DNA from: JAFDVL01 sp031409955
Lineage (GTDB): Bacteria; Acidobacteriota; Blastocatellia; RBC074
DNA length: 64,000 nucleotides
NCBI GenBank assembly: GCA_031409955.1
Contig: JANNYF010000012.1
Location: forward strand, 1-64,000
Direction: 5' to 3'
Positions 8,207 to 16,194 of this stretch are shown here, piece by piece. Position 1 is the first letter of the stretch. The number at the start of each line of letters is the position of its first letter. The position numbers and the translations under genes are program-made. Under the pieces are notes generated by a model. It saw only the letters and a program-made list of their open reading frames with translations. It searched no databases and was not told the origin of the DNA.

Positions 8207-8737
8207 ATGAAACGCAACAGTTTGATTATTCTGGTCGTCCTGGCTTTGATGGCATTGCTGATTTCCACCTACAGTCAAACGCCACCAGCAGGAGCCGTGA
8301 AAAAGATTCCAGTGACGTCGCAGACACTCGCCAGCCTGCAAGCCGGTAAGCCTTACGTCATAGACTTATCTCGGAAGGGGACGGTCTACAACGTGGCGAG
8401 CGGGGTTGATTACAACCGCATACAGGTTCGTAACGCTGCGGGCAAGGTCATGACGTTGAATGACTTAATTAACAAGGCAGGAAGCAATGCGAAAAAGCTG
8501 GGAGCCAATAAGCCCCTGGTCTTAGGAACGGTCAGTGACCTGCGTGCGCTGAACTCTGCCCGGACTTCACCCGCATCTCGCGGTAACAGGGTCGTCGCGT
8601 GTGATGGCCCAGTTTGTATCTGTACCGGTGATGACGATTGCGGCAAGCTGTTGTCGCCCGGCGGCGGCTGCCCGGAAGGGTCATACGTGTATTGCTCCGG
8701 TTCCGGTGACTCCGCTTGGTGCGTATGCATTCGGTAA
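8207..8737 (+). CDS. Exported cysteine-rich protein 2 of array
   Basis: A 176-residue protein with no recognised family. The signal peptide is MKRNSLIILVVLALMALLIS with TYSQ after it. A cysteine-free region follows to about 130, then a 45-residue tail with eight cysteines (132, 137, 139, 145, 155, 163, 172, 174). The tail includes VCIC and WCVC and is Gly/Asp-rich, as expected of a small disulfide-linked domain. The signal peptide and the 95 nt upstream match those of the next gene, while the mature parts differ. The array therefore shares the export and control parts but carries distinct payloads. The role is unknown; a secreted structural or toxin-like peptide is conceivable. Confidence 0.8.
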   Translation: MKRNSLIILVVLALMALLISTYSQTPPAGAVKKIPVTSQTLASLQAGKPYVIDLSRKGTVYNVASGVDYNRIQVRNAAGKVMTLNDLINKAGSNAKKLGANKPLVLGTVSDLRALNSARTSPASRGNRVVACDGPVCICTGDDDCGKLLSPGGGCPEGSYVYCSGSGDSAWCVCIR

Positions 8738-8770
8738 TCCGTGTTCAGCCTTCGGCAGTAGTCACGCCGA

Positions 8771-8864
8771 CGTTGTATCGGAGCGAAGCAACGCTTTACC
8801 TATAACCCCTAACTATCAACCTCGATCTTCGCGGGAAGATCGTTATCGCAAAAGGAGAAAACTC
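8771..8864 (+). repeat. Duplicated upstream region, copy B
   Basis: This is the second copy of the 95-nt block described for 8111-8206. It ends at the ribosome site AAAAGGAGAAAA-CTC directly before the ATG at 8865. Confidence 0.75.
8824..8841 (+). promoter_or_regulatory. Leader hairpin, copy 3
   Basis: GATCTTCGCGGGAAGATC, identical to copy 2, lies 23 nt before the ATG at 8865. The near-constant distance to the start codon in all three copies argues for a function tied to translation or mRNA processing. Confidence 0.7.
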
Positions 8865-9323
8865 ATGAAACGCATTAGTTTAAGTATTCTCGCCGTCCTG
8901 ACTTTGGCGCTGCTGGTTTCCGCGTACAGTCGAACGACGCAATCAAGCAAAACGGCAGACGCGACGACGCAGACAATCACTAGCCAACCAGCCGGCCAGC
9001 CGGTAAAGGCCAAGAAGGTATTGGTGAGAGAACTGCCCAAGACATTAGAAGGTATTGTGCTTGAGAACGGCGTGTTCAAGCTCAAGCCGGGTTACAAGTT
9101 CGTGCCGCAACTCAACAAAACAATCGCCGTTGGTTTGCAGGCGGGAGGAGGTGTCACTGGTAGTTTCGATTGTTTCTGTTCAAAAGAAGGAGGAGGGGGC
9201 TGTAGTGCTAAAACCGTAGGTGGAACCATAAGCTGCGCCAAGAGTAAGACAACGCCCTGTAGCGACGATTGCATGTTAATAACCACCATAGATGGAAATA
9301 AATCGAGACTGGCCATCTTCTGA
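8865..9323 (+). CDS. Exported cysteine-rich protein 3 of array
   Basis: A 152-residue protein of unknown family. The start at 8865 has AAAAGGAGAAAA in front and begins a signal peptide MKRISLSILAVLTLALLVSA very like those of its two neighbours. The mature part has a Thr/Gln/Ala-rich linker and a segment like a short folded domain (about 50-95). A tail with six cysteines follows (103, 105, 113, 124, 132, 136), including DCFC and a GGGGC stretch. It ends 12 nt before the pseudopilin-like gene, so the two are probably on one transcript. Confidence 0.8.
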   Translation: MKRISLSILAVLTLALLVSAYSRTTQSSKTADATTQTITSQPAGQPVKAKKVLVRELPKTLEGIVLENGVFKLKPGYKFVPQLNKTIAVGLQAGGGVTGSFDCFCSKEGGGGCSAKTVGGTISCAKSKTTPCSDDCMLITTIDGNKSRLAIF

Positions 9324-9335
9324 GAAGGAAACATT

Positions 9336-10109
9336 ATGAAAAACGATCCAGCCCGAATTCAGACCAGACTTGCGCAGCGCGGCTTCACGCTGATCGAAAC
9401 GCTCGTCGTTATCGCGATCATCGCCATCCTCATCGGTATGCTGCTGCCGGCGGTGCAGAAGGTCAGGGAGGCTGCCGCTAGAAGTTGTTCCGGCGACTAC
9501 CTCAAACAGATCAGCCAGGCGGAGAAGAATCACTTTCTGCGGCAGCACGCTTATACCGCTTCCTTTGATTCGCTCAGTCTGAAGCAGCAGAAATGCGGGT
9601 ACAACTACGCCATCCAAGTCGGCGATAAGGGCCAGAGCTTCGTCGTGCGCGGCGTACCGGCAGCGCCTGGCGTGACGGCCAGTGAGGATGGCAGCATTGA
9701 CCAGACGAACAACCCGATTGTCTGGAAACCCAATCCGCAAGCTGACGAAGGACGGCGTCAGATGTTGGCCAGCATCAACGCGCGCGTTCCGAGCCTCATC
9801 AGTTCTCTGCGTTCCAAGAATACAAATACCACCGCCGAGATCGTCCGCGGACTGCAAACCGCCAGCGCCGCCCGCGATGCCTTCAAAAAGCTCGATGCCA
9901 ATGGCGACGGGGTCGTAACGATCACAGAGGTCGTGAACTTTAAGAACGACAAGACCGGGGCCTTAACCGAGTTGATGCCCTTCATTAAGCAGCGGATGCA
10001 ACTCGGCCTCGCGGGGGAAGAGATCAATGCGATTCCGGGTGTGACGTTCGGAGCGCTGCAACGCCCGGAACGATTTTCTGAGCCGGAAGTCAGAAAGATT
10101 ATTCCTTGA
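9336..10109 (+). CDS. Pseudopilin-like protein with EF-hand
   Basis: A 257-residue protein with a class III signal: a short basic leader, then G16-FTLIE21 and a hydrophobic helix (about 17-40). This is the type IV pilin/pseudopilin N-terminus cut by prepilin peptidase before Phe17 and methylated there. Glu21 (the +5 Glu) is present. The body is soluble and contains one complete calcium-binding EF-hand loop, DANGDGVVTITE (187-198), after a helix SAARDAFKKL. The helix ends in RSCSGDYLKQISQAEK, resembling G-type (DUF1559-like) pseudopilins of Planctomycetota and Acidobacteriota. No other type II secretion gene is nearby. Together with the cysteine-rich array it may form one secreted or surface assembly. 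Confidence 0.85.
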   Translation: MKNDPARIQTRLAQRGFTLIETLVVIAIIAILIGMLLPAVQKVREAAARSCSGDYLKQISQAEKNHFLRQHAYTASFDSLSLKQQKCGYNYAIQVGDKGQSFVVRGVPAAPGVTASEDGSIDQTNNPIVWKPNPQADEGRRQMLASINARVPSLISSLRSKNTNTTAEIVRGLQTASAARDAFKKLDANGDGVVTITEVVNFKNDKTGALTELMPFIKQRMQLGLAGEEINAIPGVTFGALQRPERFSEPEVRKIIP

Positions 10110-10204
10110 GGCGTGGCGAAGGACTTTGGTAAGTCAGCCTATCCCTACAAAGACTGAATGGAAACGTGTTGGCCCCGTATTGTCAGCCAACGATGAGGTG
10201 AAGT

Positions 10205-12433
10205 ATGCGCAAACCGCTTCTCATAATTTGCTTCCCAAATCGCAAGCGCAGTATCGGGCTGGCAATCACGCTCGCAATGTTGCTGGTGTGCGCGTACGTT
10301 GGCTTCCGTGGGCGTGCGCAAGCGGCGGAGTTGACTGTGCAGGCGAACTTCGCCGCGCAGCAATCGCTCTCGCCGCTGGCGCCGCTGGCGCTGAACTTCA
10401 ATCGTCCGCTGGCTGCAACCGAAGGCAGGTTGGCGGTCTTCATTGGCGTGACCGATATGACTGCGCTCTTCACCGTTACGCCGAACGAACTCCGCTATAC
10501 GCCAAAGGCGTTCCCGTTGCCTGCGGGCGAAAGTCCTGTGATCGTCTATCTGGTTTCTCCGCGTGAAGTGTGGAAAGAAATCGCGCGGTTCACCTTGCAT
10601 GTTGCCAACGACCAATCAGCCGCGGCGAATGCTGCTTCACAAACGGAAGCAGCAAGCGAGTCGCCACGCAAAGCCCGCAAATGGGGGCTGGACAAAGCTA
10701 CGATCAACCGCACACTCACGGTCAATGTGGAAGCGCAACCTGTCGCCAAGCATTTCCCCGCAGCCACTCGTCCAGAACGTCCGACCTACACCGATGTCAC
10801 GATGCAAGGGACGATTCGCACCGAGATCGCGCGCGGGCCGTTCAGTTCGCACACCAACTTCGACCTCGTCGGCGCAAGCTTTCCGGGACAGGCGCTACGC
10901 TTCGGCGAACTGGGCGACGACGCGCCAAACATTGATTTGTCCAGTTACCTGATGCAATTCCAATTTCGCAAAGCGCAGGTGACGATGGGGCACGTCTCGT
11001 TCGGTACGAATCGTTTTTTGATGGACAGCTTTTCCAGTCGCGGTATGACGGTCGCCGTGCCGATCAATAAGCGATTGGATGTTGCAGTGGCTGCGCTGAA
11101 CGGCACGAGCATTGTGGGCTGGAACAACTTCATCGGGCTTGATCGCCGCAAGCATCAGGTCGTGAGCGGCACGCTCGGTTATGAGTTCTTGCCCGAACGT
11201 CCGGGCGGACTGCGTATTGAGGCCAATCTGCTGCACGGTTCGTTGTTGCCGCTCAGCAATTTTAATCAAGGCAATATCACCGACGCTGAACAGAGCAAGG
11301 GCTATGGCTTTCGTTTGCAGGCCAGCGACAAGTCACAACGGTTGCGCGCCGACGCCGGATTCGCCCGCAGTCGGTTCAATAACCCCAGAGACCCTTCGCT
11401 CGAAATCGCACAAGGTGTCAGCATCGCGCCAGCCCGCGCCAACACCAGCAATGCGCATTATGTCGAAGCGAGCTACGATTTGCTGCGCGATCTGGCGCTG
11501 ACCAAAACGAAGAAGGCGAATCTCACGCTCGGTTATCGGCACGAGCGCGTCGCGCCGTTGTTTCGCAGCATCGCTGTGACCACGCAGGCCAATAGATTGC
11601 AGCATCAATACGAACTGATCGGGAGCATCGGCGATGTCACGGTGTCGTTCACGAACTTTAACTTCAACGACAATCTGGATAATCTGACGTCCATTCTCAA
11701 ATCGTTCACGCGCCGCAACAATTTGCTCATCGGCGCGCCGTTGGCTTCGTTGTGGGGCGATGCGACGAAGCCGAAAGCGTGGTTGCCCAGAGTGTCGTAC
11801 AGCTATGACCGCACGCATCAGTTTGCGCCCGTGCTGCCGACGAATGCGGACTTCAAGCTGCCGCAGCTTCCTAATCAAATCAGCACGAATCAAACGCTCT
11901 CGACCGAATGGCAAGCGGGCAAATGGCGCGTGGGGTATCGCTACGAGGATACGTTGCAAGATAATCATGCCGACCGCGATTTCTCAACGCTCAGGAATGG
12001 CGTGCACGGCTTCACGCTCGGTCTCACGCCGACCAAGTCGCTTGATGTGAACGTCGAACTCAGCCGCGAGAATTTGCAGAGCCGCGACGCCAATGCCAAC
12101 AAAGACAAAGAGCGCAATGATCTGGCGCTGCGTTTCGCCAGCTACATCACCTGGCGGATGACGAAAGACTCTGTTTTCACTGCGACTCTTTCTGATTCGT
12201 TAGCGCGTTCGCTGGGCGATCTCTCGCTGAGCAGCAACGGCAGAAATATTGGCTACGATTTGCAATGGTCGCACGGGTTCGGTTGGGGCAAGAGCGAGCC
12301 GCGCAAAATCCAGGCGCAGTTTTATATTCGCTACAGCAACCAGTATTCGCGGTCGTTTGACGCGCTGTTTGGGATCAACAATCGGACGCGTAGCCGGACG
12401 CTGAACACGGGGCTGAGCTTTACGTTTTCGTGA
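10205..12433 (+). CDS. Predicted outer-membrane beta-barrel protein
   Basis: A 742-residue protein with a signal peptide (hydrophobic about 17-32, cut near AQA-AE). A domain of about 100 residues with an immunoglobulin-like look follows (LAPLALNFNRPLAATEGRLA, FTVTPNELRYTP), then a Pro/Ala linker. From about 190 to the end are many amphipathic beta-strands with alternating aromatic residues. The C-terminus NTGLSFTFS ends in an aromatic strand of the kind used for outer-membrane insertion. No TonB box or plug domain is seen, so this is not a TonB-dependent receptor. It could be a secretion or adhesion pore. RBS GATGAGGTGAA precedes the ATG. It lies in the exported cluster after the pseudopilin-like gene. 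Confidence 0.7.
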   Translation: MRKPLLIICFPNRKRSIGLAITLAMLLVCAYVGFRGRAQAAELTVQANFAAQQSLSPLAPLALNFNRPLAATEGRLAVFIGVTDMTALFTVTPNELRYTPKAFPLPAGESPVIVYLVSPREVWKEIARFTLHVANDQSAAANAASQTEAASESPRKARKWGLDKATINRTLTVNVEAQPVAKHFPAATRPERPTYTDVTMQGTIRTEIARGPFSSHTNFDLVGASFPGQALRFGELGDDAPNIDLSSYLMQFQFRKAQVTMGHVSFGTNRFLMDSFSSRGMTVAVPINKRLDVAVAALNGTSIVGWNNFIGLDRRKHQVVSGTLGYEFLPERPGGLRIEANLLHGSLLPLSNFNQGNITDAEQSKGYGFRLQASDKSQRLRADAGFARSRFNNPRDPSLEIAQGVSIAPARANTSNAHYVEASYDLLRDLALTKTKKANLTLGYRHERVAPLFRSIAVTTQANRLQHQYELIGSIGDVTVSFTNFNFNDNLDNLTSILKSFTRRNNLLIGAPLASLWGDATKPKAWLPRVSYSYDRTHQFAPVLPTNADFKLPQLPNQISTNQTLSTEWQAGKWRVGYRYEDTLQDNHADRDFSTLRNGVHGFTLGLTPTKSLDVNVELSRENLQSRDANANKDKERNDLALRFASYITWRMTKDSVFTATLSDSLARSLGDLSLSSNGRNIGYDLQWSHGFGWGKSEPRKIQAQFYIRYSNQYSRSFDALFGINNRTRSRTLNTGLSFTFS

Positions 12434-12444
12434 AGGAGGCAGAC

Positions 12445-13695
12445 ATGAAAAAACTTTTCTTCATCATCGTTGTGTTCCTCGTGTGGCTGTCGCCGACTAC
12501 AGCGCAGCAGCAGAGCATCAAGGTCAGTCCGAATGGCGTCAACGTCAATGCCAATGGGACGACTGTAGTGTTGCTGACGTTTGGGCCGTTGACGAATCAA
12601 AAGCCTGCCGAAGGCTGCTGGTGCGGCGAGTTGATTCCGGCTACGCCTGATCTCGGCTTCAAATGCAACCCGGCTACAATCTGGGGCTATCTGCCCGCGC
12701 GCTTTGATCTCTCAACGCGGAGCGGGAACGGCGGCTTTACCGATGTTATGACGATTCCGAACTCGGTCGCGCGGCGGGCGTATCAAGCGGCGGAGAAGGG
12801 CGCGACGTCCAGTTACTTCTACGTGCGACGATTCATCAGTACCAAAGGCGGGCGCGATGAATATGTCGCCGTCACGTGCCGGATGGGCAGCAGTGGAGCG
12901 CGGACGCCGCTCGCGTTGACGGATGTGAAGCTGTCTTTTGCTGACAATCAATCCGTGCTGATCGTCAATTCTGGCGTGCCCTTGCCCGCCATCAAAGCAG
13001 AACTCACCTACAACGGCACGGGGCGACTCAAAGGTCGTTGGGAGGTCGTCAAGCCGGGCGATGAATTGCCGTCCGACCGCGACCTGTTGACCGAAGCCAC
13101 GCTCCCCATCGAAGAACGAAGAACGCAACAGCGTTACATGCAGATCAGCACCTTTAATTACCTCTTGCCGCCCACCGGAAAATTTACTTTGCCAGGGCCA
13201 GATGTTTCCCGTTTGCCCAACATCGCGGTCGGGTCATATTTCGTCTTGCTCCGCATTGAAGCCACTGATGACAAAGACGGAGACGCGAACCTCACCGCTG
13301 TTGGCGCAGGGCCAGGACTGATTCACAGCGGCGCGGTGGCAGGATTTCCGCTGCCGATGCTGCGTTACTTTGTCGGCAGCGCTGGCAGCGCTGCGGCGAC
13401 CACTGGGACACTGGCGCTCCTGCTGCCGACAAATAACGCTGTTTTATCGCCCGAGCAGCTACTCCATTTCAGTTGGTCGGAGATTGAGCGCGCAGCATTC
13501 TATCGTCTGGAAGTTGAAGACCTGTCTGGAAAGCCAATGTTAGCTGCCCTCTTGCCTCCTGGTGTCGGAACTTATCGCGCTCCGACGTGGCTGAAAGACA
13601 AGGCCGGAAGCGGGATACTGCGTTGGCGCGTGAGAGCGCTCGACCAGACTGGCAAGCCAGTGGCTGAAACTATCTGGCATGGCTTCCGATTCTAA
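12445..13695 (+). CDS. Exported protein with C-terminal FN3-like domain
   Basis: A 416-residue protein. The ATG at 12445 follows AAGGAGGC with good spacing; a GTG at 12430 overlapping the previous stop is less likely. The signal peptide is MKKLFFIIVVFLVWLSPTTA. The N-terminal part contains GCWCGELIP and FKCNPA (possible disulfides). The last 90 residues (LLLPTNNAVLSPEQLLHFSW, FYRLEVED, ILRWRVRALD) look like a fibronectin-III or Ig-like sandwich, similar to the outer domain of the anti-sigma factor at 2668-3816. It is 11 nt after the beta-barrel gene and probably works with it at the cell surface. No specific function can be assigned. Confidence 0.7.
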   Translation: MKKLFFIIVVFLVWLSPTTAQQQSIKVSPNGVNVNANGTTVVLLTFGPLTNQKPAEGCWCGELIPATPDLGFKCNPATIWGYLPARFDLSTRSGNGGFTDVMTIPNSVARRAYQAAEKGATSSYFYVRRFISTKGGRDEYVAVTCRMGSSGARTPLALTDVKLSFADNQSVLIVNSGVPLPAIKAELTYNGTGRLKGRWEVVKPGDELPSDRDLLTEATLPIEERRTQQRYMQISTFNYLLPPTGKFTLPGPDVSRLPNIAVGSYFVLLRIEATDDKDGDANLTAVGAGPGLIHSGAVAGFPLPMLRYFVGSAGSAAATTGTLALLLPTNNAVLSPEQLLHFSWSEIERAAFYRLEVEDLSGKPMLAALLPPGVGTYRAPTWLKDKAGSGILRWRVRALDQTGKPVAETIWHGFRF

Positions 13696-13756
13696 CAACA
13701 CCGACGAGGGCAACTCGATCAACAATAGCTTCACCGTCAGCTTTCCCGCCAAGTAG
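13679..13756 (+). pseudogene. Remnant of a CARDB-like domain
   Basis: A frame overlapping the previous stop reads ASDSNNTDEGNSINNSFTVS and ends FPAK then TAG. The SNNT-EGN-NN pattern is typical of the end of CARDB-type beta-sandwich domains in exported proteins. Only about 25 codons are left, so it appears to be a gene tail fused to the end of the gene at 12445 by a deletion. Confidence 0.4.
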
Positions 13757-13777
13757 CTATGCCCATCAGGAGGCAAT

Positions 13778-14052
13778 ATGAAAAAGACGACGCATAGCTG
13801 GACTCTACACAATCATTGTTTGCACACCCTTACATTCCTCGCTTGCCTGATCGCTAGTGTTGCGCAACTCAACGCGCAAACACTGGCTTGGAGCAAGCCC
13901 TGCACACCGGTCAATCAACAAAGCACGAGGCCTGCCTCTACCCTGGATGCAATCACGTTCGCATGCCCGCTGGCATCAATTCCGGTGCGTACACGCTGAC
14001 GGTGGCGCACAACGGAGCGGTAGCGAATCCGGTGACCCTGGCGATCAAATAA
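13778..14052 (+). pseudogene. Frameshifted IPT/TIG-domain exported protein remnant
   Basis: The first frame begins after AGGAGGCAAT with a signal peptide (LTFLACLIASVAQLNAQTLA) and runs to a stop at 13997-13999. A second frame (about 13945-14052) reads NHVRMPAGINSGAYTLTVAH and ends NPVTLAIK then TAA. This is the pattern of the last strands of an IPT/TIG Ig-like domain. The two frames together suggest a gene that lost most of its length and suffered a frameshift. No full-length copy is present in the window. Confidence 0.5.
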
Positions 14053-14340
14053 CTTTCTCTGATTGAAACGAACCTCTGGTTCCTGACCTCGAAATTCCGC
14101 TCCTGCGATATGGTTGTGGTCAGGAATCAGAGGGCCGATCACTACCTTGCTGGAACGGATTGTGCGTGCCATACTCTCAGCCTCTGAACAGTAAATTACG
14201 AAGGCTCCCCACTTGACACGGTTTCGATATTTGCCCGATCAACGACTCACTTTGATTTGCGACGAGGGGTCTGATCCGTGTTAGTTGCAGGAGCCGTACT
14301 ACGAGCCGAAACACGGGCAGTCCGAACAGGAATTTTCGCA

Positions 14341-14976
14341 GTGGAAGAAGCACTCAGTTATCAAATTGGCTCTGGCAAAGAGGCACGCCCGTGGCAGGCG
14401 ACGCCGGAATCGTTGGCCCGTTTGCTGCATTGGTTGGATGGCGGTGTGGATTCGCAAGGACAAGCGTACGAAGAGATGCGGCAGCGCCTCGTGACGTACT
14501 TCGACCGCAAGAATTGCCGCACGCCCGATGACCTCGCCGACGAAACACTTAATCGCGTGATGAAGTGGCTCGAACAAAATCGCAAAGAAGTGGATGCCGA
14601 GCCAGCCAAGATTTGCTACAACACCGCCCGCTTTGTCTTCCACGAATATTTGCGCCGCCCGGAACACGCGCAGAACGATTTGGATGAAATGCCCGTCGCC
14701 AACCAGCCCGCCGAAGACCCCCGCGTTACGGCTCATCTCAACGAAGAAGAGGCAGCCAAAGAGAAGCGATTGGGCTGTCTGGAAACCTGTTCCGCCAAAC
14801 TGCCGACCGAGGATCGAGAGATGATTGTGCGGTATTACTATGGCGAACAGCGCGTGAAGCTCGACAACCGCAAAGCGTTGGCGGCGGAACGCGGCATGAC
14901 GGCGAATGCGCTGAGCATTAAAGCCTGTCGCGTGCGAGACAAACTCCGCGCTTGTGTGACGGAATGTGTATGTTGA
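14341..14976 (+). CDS. Sigma-70-like regulator (second module)
   Basis: A 211-residue protein from the GTG at 14341; an upstream GTG at 14278 would add 21 residues, and the choice is uncertain. It resembles a divergent ECF sigma factor. A region-2-like helical part (about 45-110: TYFDRKNCRTPDDLADETLN, ICYNTARFVFHEYLRR) is followed by a C-terminal helix-turn-helix (about 150-200: LPTEDREMIVRYYYGEQ, GMTANALSIKACRVRDKLR). Three genes follow in the order anti-sigma-like, TPR-CHAT, exported protein, repeating the logic of the 2.1-7.1 kb module. The 14053-14340 stretch before it shows no gene. Confidence 0.75.
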   Translation: MEEALSYQIGSGKEARPWQATPESLARLLHWLDGGVDSQGQAYEEMRQRLVTYFDRKNCRTPDDLADETLNRVMKWLEQNRKEVDAEPAKICYNTARFVFHEYLRRPEHAQNDLDEMPVANQPAEDPRVTAHLNEEEAAKEKRLGCLETCSAKLPTEDREMIVRYYYGEQRVKLDNRKALAAERGMTANALSIKACRVRDKLRACVTECVC

Positions 14977-15024
14977 TGAAAGGTTTTGCCGCCTCGCGCT
15001 TATGCCAGTGGATGTAGAACTGTT

Positions 15025-16059
15025 ATGAATGCAAATGATAACAACTTGCTGCGGTCGTATCTGCTGGGCGCTTTGCCGGAGGCGGAAACCGAAATCTGCG
15101 ATGAACTTAGCTTCACCGATGACGCGTTTGTCGTGCGATTACAGGCGGTCGAAGATGACCTGATTGACTCCTATTTACAGAATGAATTGCCGCAGCAGGA
15201 GCGCGAGCAATTCCAGGCGTATTATCTGGCCTCGCCGCGTCGGCAGGAGAAAGTAAAGTTTGCGCAGTCGTTTCAATCGTTCGCCAAACGGCAGGTGCTT
15301 GCGCCGACGATGGCTCCGGCAGTTTCATTTGCTCCGGCTGAACCTGTTCGGCAACCTATCGGCGAAACGACTTCATGGTGGGAATCGCTCCGCAATTTGT
15401 TTGCGTTGCCGAACCTGACAATGCAATGGGGGATGGCGGCGGCGGCACTGTTGTTATTGCTGGGGGGCGGATGGTTATTCACCGAAACGCAGCGACTGCG
15501 CGGGCAGATGAATGCTGCACAAACCGAACAAGCCACGCTGCAACAACGCGAACGAGAGTTGCAAGCGCAGATCGAACAACAGCGCACCACCAACACCAAA
15601 ACCGTCGAACAACTGAACGAAGAATTGAAGCGCACGCAGCAGCAATTGGAACAATTGAAACAACAACAGGAACTCGCCGCACAGCAGGCTAGGCAGCAGG
15701 CTCCGATTGGATTGCCAAACTTGCTACATGTGGAATTAACGCCGCAAACGCGCGGGATCGGCAAGACCGTTGAGGTGACGATTCCAGCCCGCACGGACTA
15801 TGCGGTGTTGCAACTCGCCGCGCCGGAAGATGATTTCCAATCGTATCAAGCCGAATTGCTGACGTCGGCAGATGAAAAATTGCGTTGGAAAAGCGGCAAG
15901 CTGAAAGCGCGAACCACTGGCACTTCACGCGTGATTGATTTGAGTGTGCGTGCCAAATTGTTGCCACCGGGCAGCTATGTCGTAAAGCTCAATGGCATCG
16001 CCGCCAATGGGCAAGCCGAAGAGATTCGCAAATATTCCTTCAAGGTCGTCAAGCCGTAG
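15025..16059 (+). CDS. Membrane anti-sigma-like protein with coiled coil
   Basis: A 344-residue protein. The N-terminus (about 1-80: YLLGALPEAETEICDELSF, YLASPRRQEKVKFA) is the helical 'LLG-LPE-E' type seen in many Acidobacteriota regulators next to sigma genes. One transmembrane helix is at about 135-152. Outside the membrane a long Gln/Glu-rich coiled coil (about 155-222) leads to a beta-rich C-terminal domain (about 225-344: LHVELTPQTRG, SYVVKLNGIAANG). No zinc motif is present, unlike the first module. It probably transmits an envelope signal to the sigma factor 48 nt upstream. Confidence 0.75.
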   Translation: MNANDNNLLRSYLLGALPEAETEICDELSFTDDAFVVRLQAVEDDLIDSYLQNELPQQEREQFQAYYLASPRRQEKVKFAQSFQSFAKRQVLAPTMAPAVSFAPAEPVRQPIGETTSWWESLRNLFALPNLTMQWGMAAAALLLLLGGGWLFTETQRLRGQMNAAQTEQATLQQRERELQAQIEQQRTTNTKTVEQLNEELKRTQQQLEQLKQQQELAAQQARQQAPIGLPNLLHVELTPQTRGIGKTVEVTIPARTDYAVLQLAAPEDDFQSYQAELLTSADEKLRWKSGKLKARTTGTSRVIDLSVRAKLLPPGSYVVKLNGIAANGQAEEIRKYSFKVVKP

Positions 16060-16075
16060 CTCTAAAGCTGCAATC

Positions 16076-16175
16076 AACCACGGGGAATGCGGGGCGCACG
16101 GGGAGCAGCAAAAGCACCGATGTCGCCTGAGCTTTAATCATTTCTTTCCCCCGTGAACCCCGTGCCCCCCGTGGT
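16076..16175. repeat. ACGGGG-type hairpin, copy 1
   Basis: The left arm starts AACCACGGGGAATGCGGGGC at 16076 and the right arm ends CCCCGTGCCCCCCGTGGT at 16175. The two ends are complementary over about 28 nt with mismatches, with a loop of about 40 nt. The same arm type occurs at 57303-57438 and 61168-61250. Here it lies between the anti-sigma-like and TPR-CHAT genes. Confidence 0.65.
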
Positions 16176-16194
16176 AATAATTTGAGGCGTTGCT

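Noticed and set aside
14213..14241. TTGACA at 14213 as a promoter for the second sigma gene
   Set aside because: No -10 like TATAAT lies at 16-18 nt (the bases there are CGATCA).
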